Made by a program: the position numbers and the translations under genes
Notes under the pieces: model-generated
What the model was told of the DNA's origin: nothing
The model's database searches: none
What the model saw: only the letters and a program-made list of their open reading frames with translations
Part shown: piece by piece, positions 49,905 to 57,932 of the stretch
Numbering within the stretch: position 1 is the first letter of the stretch
Layout: the number at the start of each line of letters is the position of its first letter
Assembly: GCF_016741775.1 (NCBI RefSeq)
Contig: NZ_JAERRK010000002.1
Coordinates: 62,001 to 126,000 of the forward strand
Length of the DNA stretch: 64,000 bases
DNA from: Streptomyces actinomycinicus
Lineage (GTDB): Bacteria > Actinomycetota > Actinomycetes > Streptomycetales > Streptomycetaceae
Reading direction: 5' to 3'

Positions 49905-50321
49905 ATGTACGAACCGATCCGCACCAAGTCGGTCCACACGCCGGCCGGCACCCCCTCCGACTTCCCCCACCGGTCACGCGAGGAGGAGCTGGACATCCAG
50001 CTCGCCGGGCATCTCGCCGCGCTGCTCGCCGTCACCGACGAACTGCGCGCCCTGACCCCGTCCGCCGGCCTGGACACGGCCGCGGAGCGCCTCGCGGAGC
50101 AGGTGGCCCGGCTGCGGGGCGGTCGTACGCCGCTGCGGGCGGCGCCGGCCGCGACGGGTGACCCGGTCGCCCTGCACCGGCGCGCCCACACGCTCGCCGG
50201 GCGGGCGCTGGTGGTCGCCGCGTCCCGTGCGGACACGGCGGTGGCGATCCTCACGGCCGAGCGGATGGACGCGCACACCGCCGCGCTGTCCGGGCCGAAG
50301 GAACTCAGCACCGCCAACTGA
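49905..50321 (+). CDS. Small helical protein of unknown function behind a Fur-type box
   Basis: 138 residues, not recognised. There is no signal peptide or membrane helix. Helix-rich sequence includes REEELDIQLAGHLAALLAVTDELRALTPSAGLDTAAERLAEQVARL, then TGDPVALHRRAHTLAGRALVVAASRADTAVAILTAERMDAH. ATG 49905 has AGGAGG upstream. It is a single gene; the promoter region carries a TTAGA-N5-TCTAA inverted repeat, which hints at metal or peroxide control. Confidence 0.72.
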   Translation: MYEPIRTKSVHTPAGTPSDFPHRSREEELDIQLAGHLAALLAVTDELRALTPSAGLDTAAERLAEQVARLRGGRTPLRAAPAATGDPVALHRRAHTLAGRALVVAASRADTAVAILTAERMDAHTAALSGPKELSTAN

Positions 50322-50494
50322 CCCCCCAGGGGGTCCCACGATCGGCCCCGGTCCGCGTGCACCCGCAGCGACACGCGGACCGGGCGCCACACACCGCACC
50401 GGCTCCGGCGCGTTGCAGGGCCGGGGCCGGTATGTCACCTCCCGTTCACCGGCCCCCTCGGGGAATGTTGGGTTCCGCGAGCACGCTCTGCCGC

Positions 50495-51571
50495 GTGAGA
50501 CGTATCGCGGGAATCGTCCTCGCGGTCCTGTTGCTCGGTGGCGTGGTGGCCGCCGTCGTCGCGGGCCGGCAAGGGGAGGACAAGGGCACGGCAACGAAGA
50601 CCGTGCGTGGAGTGATCGGATCGGAGAAGGCCGACTTCTTCGCCGATCCCGACGTGGTGAAGGCCCTCGCCGCCAAGGGCTACACCGTGAAGGCCGAGGC
50701 CTCCGGGTCCTGGGCCATGGAAGGGCTGGACCTCAAGGGCTACGACTTCGCCTTCCCGTCCAGCCAGGCGCCCGCCCGCCAACTGGCCCACAAGTACCAC
50801 GTGCAGGAGCCGCTGCCCCGGCCCTTCTACTCGCCGCTGGTCGTCGTGGCCCACCGCAGCGCGGCCGACGTGCTCGCGGGCAACGGACTCGCGACCCTGG
50901 ACGGCAGGAACCGCGGCACGCTGAAGATGCGCGCCTATCTCGACGCCGCCCGGCACGACCGGACCTGGCAGCAACTCAAGGGGGCCACGAAGTACGGCGA
51001 GCTGACCGGGGCGCTGTACATCGCCAGCACCGACCCCGAGTCCTCCAACTCCGGTGCCCTGTACCTCGCGGCCTCCTCGTACGTCGCGGGCGGCGGCAAG
51101 GTGGTGTCGGGCAAGGCCGACGTGGAGCGCACCGCTCCCCTGCTGCACAAGCTGGTCAGCGTCCAGGGCGCCCAGCAGTCCAGTTCGGACGCGGTGTTCC
51201 GGGACTTCGTCAGCGGCGCCGGGAACCCGCTGGTTCTGGTGTACGAGTCGCAGGTGGCCGCCCTGCTCGCGGAGCAGCACGCGGTGGACGACCTCGTCGT
51301 GCTGTACCCCGACACCACGGTCAACAGCGACCACACCGTCGTACCGCTCGACGCGGCCGGCCGGGCGTTGGGCGAGCTGCTCAGCACCGACCCGGCCCTG
51401 CGCAAGCTCGCCGTACGGCACGGCTTCCGGCCGCAGGGCGACGCCGCCGAATTCGTCGCCGCCACCGGCGACCGATCCGCCTACCTCAACCAGAAGCTCA
51501 CCGGCGTCCGGCAGGCGCCCGTGCCCACCTCCGGGGTGCTGCACGACATGGCCCGCCGGGCCCGCGGATGA
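50495..51571 (+). CDS. Membrane-anchored periplasmic-binding-type protein of the TelA operon
   Basis: About 358 residues. The N-terminal signal anchor is RRIAGIVLAVLLLGGVVAAVVAG, then an extracellular domain: TVRGVIGSEKADFFADPDVVKALAAKGYTVKAEASGSWAMEGLDLKGYDFAFPSSQAPARQLAHKYHVQEP..FYSPLVVVAHR. This has the type 2 periplasmic-binding fold seen in phosphate/sulphate-type binders. There is no associated ABC transporter. GTG 50495 is favoured because it opens the anchor; ATG 50465 is an alternative. Its stop overlaps an ATG in the TelA frame (51568). It is the first gene of a four-gene operon. Confidence 0.78.
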   Translation: MRRIAGIVLAVLLLGGVVAAVVAGRQGEDKGTATKTVRGVIGSEKADFFADPDVVKALAAKGYTVKAEASGSWAMEGLDLKGYDFAFPSSQAPARQLAHKYHVQEPLPRPFYSPLVVVAHRSAADVLAGNGLATLDGRNRGTLKMRAYLDAARHDRTWQQLKGATKYGELTGALYIASTDPESSNSGALYLAASSYVAGGGKVVSGKADVERTAPLLHKLVSVQGAQQSSSDAVFRDFVSGAGNPLVLVYESQVAALLAEQHAVDDLVVLYPDTTVNSDHTVVPLDAAGRALGELLSTDPALRKLAVRHGFRPQGDAAEFVAATGDRSAYLNQKLTGVRQAPVPTSGVLHDMARRARG

Positions 51572-51585
51572 CGGGGAACCAGCAC

Positions 51586-52755
51586 ATGACCAGCACTGAC
51601 AGCGAGTTCACGCTCACGCCGCCCGAGGCCGTCACGCCCGTCCCGAAGGACAAGGCCGGCGGGCTGGTGCCCGTCGAGGACGGGGTGCGTACCGACATGG
51701 CCCGCAAGGCCGCCGCCTTCGTCGAGCAGCTGGCCTCGCTCGACGCCCGCTCACCCGAGTTCGCGGGCAAGGTCGGTGAGATCACCGGACTCGGCGCGGG
51801 CGAGATGCGCACCGCCGCAGCACAGTCCAACCGGATGCTGGAGCGGGCCGTGCGCAGCCTGCCCGGCAAGGGCGGGGACGCCCAGGCGAAGGTCGCCGGC
51901 TCGCTCGTGGAACTGCGCCGGGTCGTGGAGGACCTGGACCCGCGGGACCTGCCCGCGAACAAGGGACGCAGGTTCCTGTCCCGGCTGCCCGGCGGCAACA
52001 AGCTGCGCGACCACCTCGCCAAGTACGCCTCCGCGCAGGGCACGCTCAACACCATCGTGGGCGCGCTGCGCGGCGGGCAGGACGAACTGCGCCGCGACAA
52101 CGCCGCGTTGCAGACCGAGCGGGTGCGGCTGTGGGAGACCATGGGCAAGCTCCAGGAGTACGTCGTGCTCACCCAGGCCCTGGACACCGCCGTGGAGGAG
52201 CACATCACCGGGGTCGGCGACCCGCAGGACGCCGACACCCTCCGCGCCGACGTGCTCTTCCCGGTCCGGCAGAAGAACCAGGACCTGCTCACCCAGCTCG
52301 CGGTGTGCGCCCAGGGCTACCTGGCCATGGACGTCGTACGCCGCAACAACGAGGAACTGATCAAGGGCGTCGACCGGGCCGCCACGACCACCGTCTCGGC
52401 CCTGCGCATCTCCGTGATGCTGGCCTCCGCCCTGGACCACCAGAAGAAGGTGGTGGAGCAGGTCAACGCGCTGCGCGGGACCACGGAGGACCTCATCCGG
52501 GGCAATGCCGAGATGCTCGCCACGCAGAGCGGCGAGATCCAGCGCATCGCCGCCGACCCGGCCGTCGGCGCCGAGACCCTGCGTTCGGCCTTCCAGCAGA
52601 TCTACCGCACCCTCGACGCCATCGACAGCTACAAGGTGCAGGCGACCGAGGTCATGGCGAACACCGTCCGGTCGCTCACGGACGAACTGCACAGCGCCTC
52701 CGCCCACCTTGAGCGCAGCCGCGCCCAGGGGGCACTCGAAGGGGGCCTCGGATGA
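51586..52755 (+). CDS. TelA family (toxic anion resistance) protein
   Basis: 389 residues. Conserved TelA pattern: SNRMLERAVRSLPGKGGDAQAKVAGSLVELRRVVEDLDPRDLP, GNKLRDHLAKYASAQGTLNTIVGALRGGQDELRRDNAALQTERVRLWETMGKLQEYVVLTQALD, then TLRADVLFPVRQKNQDLLTQLAVCAQGYLAMDVVRRNNEELIKGVDRAATTTVSALRISVMLASAL and a helical end. The protein is cytoplasmic, helical and probably oligomeric. Relatives affect tellurite, bacteriocin and cell-wall antibiotic tolerance. ATG 51586 has GGGGAA upstream; ATG 51568 overlaps the preceding stop. Its stop overlaps the next start by 4 bp (ATGA). Confidence 0.88.
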   Translation: MTSTDSEFTLTPPEAVTPVPKDKAGGLVPVEDGVRTDMARKAAAFVEQLASLDARSPEFAGKVGEITGLGAGEMRTAAAQSNRMLERAVRSLPGKGGDAQAKVAGSLVELRRVVEDLDPRDLPANKGRRFLSRLPGGNKLRDHLAKYASAQGTLNTIVGALRGGQDELRRDNAALQTERVRLWETMGKLQEYVVLTQALDTAVEEHITGVGDPQDADTLRADVLFPVRQKNQDLLTQLAVCAQGYLAMDVVRRNNEELIKGVDRAATTTVSALRISVMLASALDHQKKVVEQVNALRGTTEDLIRGNAEMLATQSGEIQRIAADPAVGAETLRSAFQQIYRTLDAIDSYKVQATEVMANTVRSLTDELHSASAHLERSRAQGALEGGLG

Positions 52756-54293
52756 GACGACGCCCCCTGCTCGCCCTCGCCGTCGCCACGGCCGCGCTGC
52801 TGACCGCCTGCACGGCCGAGGCGGAGCACAAGGACGATCCGGCCGCCCCGAAGCCCGGCACCCTCCGGGTCCTGGCCTCCAGCGAACTCAGCGACATGAC
52901 CGCCGTCTTCGACCGCGTCCGCAAGGACACCGGCGTCACGATCCGGCCGACCTACATGGGCACCCTGGACGCGGTCGACCTGCTCGCCCGGGGCAAGGCG
53001 GACGGGGCGTACGACGCGCTGTGGCTGTCCTCCGACGACTACCTGCGGCTGCGGCCCGAGGCCGCGAAGAAGGTCGTCTCCGAGACACCCGTCATGTCCA
53101 GCCCGGTCGCCGTCGGCGTGAAGCCGGCCACCGTCCGGGCCCTCGGCTGGAAGCCGGGCTCCGTCACCTGGTCGCAGGTCGAACAGGCCGTGCAGGACGG
53201 CAGGCTGACCTACGGCATGACCGACCCGGCCCGCTCCAACTCCGGCTTCGCCACGCTGGTCTCGGTCGCCTCCGCGCTCTCCGGCGCCCAGTCGGCGCTC
53301 ACCGACGCCGACGTGGCGAAGGCGACGCCCCGGCTGAAGGAGTTCTTCAAGGGGCAGAAGCTGACCTCGGGTTCGTCGGGCTGGCTGGCCACCGCCTACC
53401 GGCGGCGCGGCACCGTCGACGCCCTGCTCAACTACGAGTCCGTCCTGGAGGGCATCCCGGGCCTCACCGTGATCCGGCCCCGTGACGGCGTCGTCACCGC
53501 CGACTACCCGTTCTCCTCGCTCGCCGCCACCGGCGCCCGCACCCGCGAGGACGTCCGCAAGGTGACCGCGGACCTGCGCACCGACGCCGTCCAGCAACTG
53601 ATCACCGAGACCACCCACCGGCGCCCGGTCGTCCCCTCGGTACGGCCCGCCGCCGGCCTGGACACCGCCCGGCGCCGCGAGCTGCCCTTCCCCGGCAGCC
53701 GCTCGGTCGCCGACGGGCTCCTCGACTCGTACGAGAACGAGCTGCGCCGCCCCTCCCGCACGGTGTACGTCCTCGACACCTCCGGCTCCATGGAGGGCGG
53801 CCGGATCGCCGCGCTGAAGAAGGCGCTGGCCGGACTCACCGGCGACTTCCGGGACCGCGAGGAGGTGACGCTGATGCCGTTCGGCTCGGCGGTGAAGAGC
53901 GTGCGCACCCACGTGGTGGACCCCGGGGACCCGGAAGCGGGCCTCGACGCCATCCGCCGGGACACCGACGCGCTCAGCGCCGACGGCGGCACCGCCATCT
54001 ACACCTCGCTGGAACAGGCGTACGACCAGCTGGGCGCCGGCAAGGACGCCTTCACCTCGATCGTGCTGATGACGGACGGCGAGAACACCGCCGGCGCCGA
54101 GGCGGGCGACTTCGACGGCTTCTACCGTGCCCTCGGCGGCAGCCGGCGGGAGATCCCCGTCTTCCCCATCCTCTTCGGCGACTCCTCCCGCTCGGAGCTG
54201 CAGCACATCGCCGACCTGACCGGCGGCCGGCTCTTCGACGCCCAGCAGGGCTCGCTGGACGGCGCCTTCGAGGAGATCCGTGGCTACCAGTAA
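52752..54293 (+). CDS. Lipoprotein: periplasmic-binding domain fused to VWA domain
   Basis: 513 residues. The signal peptide ends in a lipobox near LTAC (residue about 18). Residues about 35-310 form a type 2 periplasmic-binding fold (LRVLASSELSDMTAVFDRVRKDTGVTIRPTYMGTLDAVDLLARGKADGAYDALWLSSDDYLRLRP). Residues about 335-513 are a VWA domain with an intact MIDAS: Asp342-x-Ser344-x-Ser346 in VLDTSGSMEGG, Thr in DGGTAIYTS and Asp in LMTDGENTA. It should sense or bind outside the membrane with a metal-dependent protein contact. It overlaps TelA by 4 bp and the following gene by 14 bp. Confidence 0.88.
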   Translation: MRRRPLLALAVATAALLTACTAEAEHKDDPAAPKPGTLRVLASSELSDMTAVFDRVRKDTGVTIRPTYMGTLDAVDLLARGKADGAYDALWLSSDDYLRLRPEAAKKVVSETPVMSSPVAVGVKPATVRALGWKPGSVTWSQVEQAVQDGRLTYGMTDPARSNSGFATLVSVASALSGAQSALTDADVAKATPRLKEFFKGQKLTSGSSGWLATAYRRRGTVDALLNYESVLEGIPGLTVIRPRDGVVTADYPFSSLAATGARTREDVRKVTADLRTDAVQQLITETTHRRPVVPSVRPAAGLDTARRRELPFPGSRSVADGLLDSYENELRRPSRTVYVLDTSGSMEGGRIAALKKALAGLTGDFRDREEVTLMPFGSAVKSVRTHVVDPGDPEAGLDAIRRDTDALSADGGTAIYTSLEQAYDQLGAGKDAFTSIVLMTDGENTAGAEAGDFDGFYRALGGSRREIPVFPILFGDSSRSELQHIADLTGGRLFDAQQGSLDGAFEEIRGYQ

Positions 54294-54882
54294 GGTCCTC
54301 GGCTACCTGGAGTCCCGCAAGAACCTCGCCGGCAGCGCCTGCGGGCTGGTCGGCCTGGCGCTGACGTTCACCGGGCTGGCGGGAGCGTACTGGCCGGTCG
54401 TGGTGGCGGGTCTGTACGGCGCCGGCGCACTGGTCGCCCCGCCCGAGCGGCCCGCCCTGCCCGACTTCCCGAGCCCGTCGGCCCAGCTGGAGGCGGTGCG
54501 CGCCGACTTCCAGAAGCTCGGCGGCTATCTCGCGGACATCGATCTGCCGCCCGCGGCCGCCGCCCGGCTCACCGAGCTGACCGGCCTGCTGAGCGCGCTG
54601 CTCGAGCCGGGCTGGGTCGCCGAGGCCCTCGCCCAGGACCCGGAGGGCGTGCACACCGTCTCCCGGGCGGTACGGCAGGACATCCCCGAGGCCGTGGACG
54701 CCTTCGTCCGCACCCGCTGGTGGACGCGCCTGACACCGGGCACGGAACCGCCGGAACGGCACCTGGAACGCCAGCTCGGCCTGCTCCACGAAGAGGCCGG
54801 ACTACTGGCCTCGGCCCTGCGGGACGCGGAGCAGCGCCGACAGGAGTCGCACACGCGGTACCTGGAGGACCGCTCACCGTGA
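54280..54882 (+). CDS. XpaC-like membrane protein of the TelA operon
   Basis: 200 residues. One or two N-terminal helices (NLAGSACGLVGLALTFTGLAGAYWPVVVAGLYGAGALV) are followed by a cytoplasmic helical region, FPSPSAQLEAVRADFQKLGGYLADIDLPPAAAARLTELTGLLSALLEPG, to a charged C-terminus. In Firmicutes, XpaC (5-bromo-4-chloroindolyl phosphate hydrolysis family) is commonly paired with TelA; this protein is XpaC-like by layout and context rather than clear identity. GTG 54280 lies 14 bp inside the preceding gene. A terminator follows the stop. Confidence 0.72.
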   Translation: MATSKVLGYLESRKNLAGSACGLVGLALTFTGLAGAYWPVVVAGLYGAGALVAPPERPALPDFPSPSAQLEAVRADFQKLGGYLADIDLPPAAAARLTELTGLLSALLEPGWVAEALAQDPEGVHTVSRAVRQDIPEAVDAFVRTRWWTRLTPGTEPPERHLERQLGLLHEEAGLLASALRDAEQRRQESHTRYLEDRSP

Positions 54883-54889
54883 GAGCGAA

Positions 54890-54915
54890 GGGCCCGCACG
54901 CCGTTGTGCGGGCCC
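54890..54915. terminator. Terminator between TelA operon and pckG
   Basis: Perfect 10-bp arms GGGCCCGCAC (54890-54899) and GTGCGGGCCC (54906-54915), loop GCCGTT, 7 bp after the operon's last stop. It may serve both convergent transcripts. Confidence 0.72.
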
Positions 54916-54996
54916 TCGGGCATGTCCGCGGCCGGCCGTGACGATCGCTGGTCAGGGCACATCCAAGCCGGCCGCGGAGTCTTTCGGGTGCTGGGC

Positions 54997-56820
54997 TCAG
55001 CCCAGGCGCTCCACCAGCGCCCGGTACTGGTCCCACAGCTCCTTCGGGGTGTGGTCACCGAAGGTGTTGAGGTGCTCGGGGACCAGGGCGGCCTCCTCGC
55101 GCCAGACCTCCGTGTCGACCTTGAGCAGGAAGTCCAGGTCGGAGTCGGACAGTTCCAGGCCCGCGGTGTCCAGCGCGTCCTTCGTCGGCAGGACACCGAT
55201 CGGGGTCTCGACGCCCTCGGCCTTGCCGTCCAGCCGCTCCACGATCCACTTCAGGACACGGGAGTTCTCGCCGAAACCGGGCCAGACGAACTTGCCCTCG
55301 TCGTTCTTGCGGAACCAGTTGACGTAGTAGATCTTCGGCAGCTTGGACTGGTCCTTGTCCTTGGCCACGTCGACCCAGTGGGCCATGTAGTCGCCCATGT
55401 TGTAGCCGCAGAACGGGAGCATCGCGAACGGGTCGCGGCGCAGCTCGCCGACCTTGCCCTCGGCCGCGGCGGTCTTCTCGGAGGCCACGTTGGCGCCGAG
55501 GAAGACGCCGTGGTTCCAGTCGAAGGACTCCGTCACCAGCGGCACCGCGGTGGCGCGCCGGCCACCGAACAGGATCGCCGAGATCGGCACGCCCTTGGGG
55601 TCCTCCCACTCGGGCGCGATGATCGGGCACTGCGAGGCCGGCACGGTGAAGCGGGCGTTGGGGTGGGCGGCCGGGGTCTCGGACGCCGGCGTCCACTCGT
55701 TGCCCTTCCAGTCGGTCAGGCGGGCCGGGGACTCCTCGGTCATGCCCTCCCACCACACGTCGCCGTCGTCGGTGAGGGCGACGTTGGTGAAGACCGCGTT
55801 GCCCCACAGGGTCTTCATCGCGTTGGCGTTGGTGTGCTCACCGGTGCCGGGCGCGACGCCGAAGAAGCCGGCCTCGGGGTTGATCGCGTAGAGGCGGCCG
55901 TCCTCGCCGAAGCGCATCCAGGCGATGTCGTCGCCGATGGTCTCCACGGTCCAGCCGGAGATCGTGGGCTCCAGCATGGCGAGGTTGGTCTTGCCGCAGG
56001 CGGACGGGAACGCCGCGGCGACGTACTTGGACTCGCCCTGCGGCGGGGTCAGCTTGAGGATCAGCATGTGCTCGGCGAGCCAGCCCTCGTCACGCGCCAT
56101 GACGGAGGCGATGCGCAGGGCGTAGCACTTCTTGCCGAGCAGGGCGTTGCCGCCGTAGCCGGAGCCGTAGGACCAGATCTCGCGGGACTCGGGGAAGTGC
56201 GAGATGTACTTGGTGGAGTTGCACGGCCACGGAACGTCCTCCTGGCCCTCCGCCAGCGGGGCGCCGAGGGTGTGGACGGCCTTGACGAAGAAGCCCTCGT
56301 CGCCCAGCTCGTCCAGCACGGCCTGGCCCATGCGCGTCATCGTGCGCATCGAGACGGCGACGTACGCGGAGTCGGTGATCTCCACGCCGAGCGCGGACAG
56401 CGGGGAGCCGAGCGGGCCCATGCAGAAGGGCACGACGTACATCGTGCGGCCCCGCATGGAGCCCCGGAACAGGCCCTTCTCACCGGAGAAGATCTCCCGC
56501 ATCTCGGCGGGGGCCTTCCAGTGGTTGGTCGGGCCCGCGTCATCCTCCTTCTCGGAGCAGATGAAGGTGCGGTCCTCGACGCGCGCGACGTCGGTCGGGT
56601 CGGAGGCGGCGTAGTAGGAGTGCGGGCGCTTGATCGGGTCGAGCTTCTTGAACGTTCCCTTGGCGACCAGTTCCTCGCACAGCCGCTCGTACTCGGCCTC
56701 GGAGCCGTCACACCAGACCACACGGTCCGGCTGTGTCAGTTCAGCGATCTCGTTGACCCACGAGACCAGTTCCTGGTGGTTGGTGGGGACGCCGGTGGGA
56801 GCCGCGATGTCGCGCGCCAC
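54997..56820 (-). CDS. pckG: Phosphoenolpyruvate carboxykinase (GTP)
   Basis: 607 residues, the usual length of the GTP-dependent class. Signatures: [13 protein letters not shown] (kinase-1a/P-loop with the reactive Cys), [23 protein letters not shown] (metal/substrate site), [38 protein letters not shown] and [22 protein letters not shown]. It converts oxaloacetate and GTP to phosphoenolpyruvate, linking the TCA cycle with gluconeogenesis. GTG 56820 follows AGGAGC. The promoter lies in the 270-bp divergent gap; no operator was recognised. Confidence 0.97.
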   Translation of the reverse strand: MARDIAAPTGVPTNHQELVSWVNEIAELTQPDRVVWCDGSEAEYERLCEELVAKGTFKKLDPIKRPHSYYAASDPTDVARVEDRTFICSEKEDDAGPTNHWKAPAEMREIFSGEKGLFRGSMRGRTMYVVPFCMGPLGSPLSALGVEITDSAYVAVSMRTMTRMGQAVLDELGDEGFFVKAVHTLGAPLAEGQEDVPWPCNSTKYISHFPESREIWSYGSGYGGNALLGKKCYALRIASVMARDEGWLAEHMLILKLTPPQGESKYVAAAFPSACGKTNLAMLEPTISGWTVETIGDDIAWMRFGEDGRLYAINPEAGFFGVAPGTGEHTNANAMKTLWGNAVFTNVALTDDGDVWWEGMTEESPARLTDWKGNEWTPASETPAAHPNARFTVPASQCPIIAPEWEDPKGVPISAILFGGRRATAVPLVTESFDWNHGVFLGANVASEKTAAAEGKVGELRRDPFAMLPFCGYNMGDYMAHWVDVAKDKDQSKLPKIYYVNWFRKNDEGKFVWPGFGENSRVLKWIVERLDGKAEGVETPIGVLPTKDALDTAGLELSDSDLDFLLKVDTEVWREEAALVPEHLNTFGDHTPKELWDQYRALVERLG

Positions 56821-57091
56821 GATTGCTCCTAAAAGAGGGATTTTTTGTCTTGTCGCCCCGTGGGGGCCGCGACCCGGACGCTTCGTAGCCGCTCATCCGG
56901 TGCCGACCGCACTCATTTGATCATCCGATTCTAGTGCGCATCTGTCCAGAGGGCATCACAGGTGAGCGACGTGAGGAATCCCACGGTTAACGTGATTCTT
57001 TGCGTCCACATTGGGTTCAGCTGAAGGACTTTTTGCTGCGCCCGGTTCGATCACCCTGCATTGATGGGCGACTTACGCAAGCGTCGGTACC
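56821..57091. promoter_or_regulatory. Divergent promoter region of pckG and hemolysin III gene
   Basis: 270 bp without a gene. The pckG ribosome-binding site (complement of GCTCCT at 56824-56829) and AT-richer tracts (TTGATCATCCGATTCTAG near 56920-56935) are visible; transcription start sites were not resolved. Confidence 0.5.
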
Positions 57092-57814
57092 ATGCGGCGC
57101 ATGACTGCGTCCGTCCCCGACGCGCCCATGGACACGCCGGCCGCCGGCCGTGGTCCGGTGGCGCTCTCCTTGCCGCATCCGGTCAAGCCCAGGCTCCGCG
57201 GCTGGCTGCACCTCGGCATGTTCCCGGCCGTACTCATCGCGGGCCTCGTGCTCACCGCCCTCGCCGACTCGACCAGAGGCCGCATCGCCTGCGGCATCTA
57301 CGTCCTGACGGCCTGTCTGCTGTTCGGCGTCAGCGCGCTGTACCACCGGGGCAACTGGAGCCCCCGCATGGACGGCGTGCTGCGCCGCCTGGATCACGCC
57401 AACATCTTCCTGATCATCGCGGGCACCTACACACCGCTCACCCTGCTGCTCCTGCCCGACAGCAAGGGCCGGTGGCTGCTGTGGGGCATCTGGGCCGCCG
57501 CGGCGGCCGGCATCGTCTTCCGCGTCTTCTGGGTCGGCGCCCCGCGCTGGCTGTACACGCCCTGCTACATCGCGATGGGCTGGGCGGCCGTCTTCTTCCT
57601 GCCCGACTTCCTGCGCACCGGCGGCATCGCCGTCCTCGTCCTGGTGGTCGTCGGCGGCCTGCTCTACAGCGCCGGCGGCGTCGTCTACGGCATCAAGCGC
57701 CCGAACCCGTCACCGCGCTGGTTCGGCTTCCACGAGGTCTTCCACTCCCTCACCCTCGCCGCGTTCGTCGTCCACTACGTCGGCATCTCACTGGTGGCGT
57801 ACCAGCACGCGTAA
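57092..57814 (+). CDS. Hemolysin III (PAQR/YqfA) family membrane protein
   Basis: 240 residues and seven predicted helices. Family motifs: GVSALYHRGNWSPRMDGVLRRLDHANIFLIIAGTYTPLTL (His, Asp-His and Tyr-Thr-Pro positions) and the terminal HEVFHSLTLAAFVVHYVG with the His pair of the zinc site. It belongs to the CREST/PAQR superfamily of putative lipid hydrolases; bacterial function is unclear. ATG 57092 is the first start; ATG 57101 is equally possible. It is monocistronic, closed by a strong hairpin. Confidence 0.88.
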   Translation: MRRMTASVPDAPMDTPAAGRGPVALSLPHPVKPRLRGWLHLGMFPAVLIAGLVLTALADSTRGRIACGIYVLTACLLFGVSALYHRGNWSPRMDGVLRRLDHANIFLIIAGTYTPLTLLLLPDSKGRWLLWGIWAAAAAGIVFRVFWVGAPRWLYTPCYIAMGWAAVFFLPDFLRTGGIAVLVLVVVGGLLYSAGGVVYGIKRPNPSPRWFGFHEVFHSLTLAAFVVHYVGISLVAYQHA

Positions 57815-57834
57815 CCGCACCGTCCCGCCGGCCC

Positions 57835-57872
57835 GGAAGCGGCCACGACTCGTCCGAGTCGTGGCCGCTTCC
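57835..57872 (+). terminator. Strong terminator after hemolysin III gene
   Basis: Arms GGAAGCGGCCACGACTCG (57835-57852) and CGAGTCGTGGCCGCTTCC (57855-57872) are perfectly complementary over 18 positions. ACGTTTCCGTC follows. Confidence 0.8.
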
Positions 57873-57895
57873 ACGTTTCCGTCATCGCATATCGA

Positions 57896-57932
57896 TTGAC
57901 ACTCCCATGATTTTGAGAGTTACTTTCATTTC
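57896..57932 (+). promoter_or_regulatory. Promoter and TetR-type operator of the MFS-TetR operon
   Basis: TTGACA at 57896-57901 and TACTTT at 57921-57926 (spacing 19) form a candidate promoter. It would start transcription at or next to the ATG at 57933. An imperfect palindrome, ACTCCCATGATTTTGAGAGT (57901-57920), fills the spacer and is a plausible site for the TetR regulator encoded downstream. There is no Shine-Dalgarno sequence before the ATG. Confidence 0.6.
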
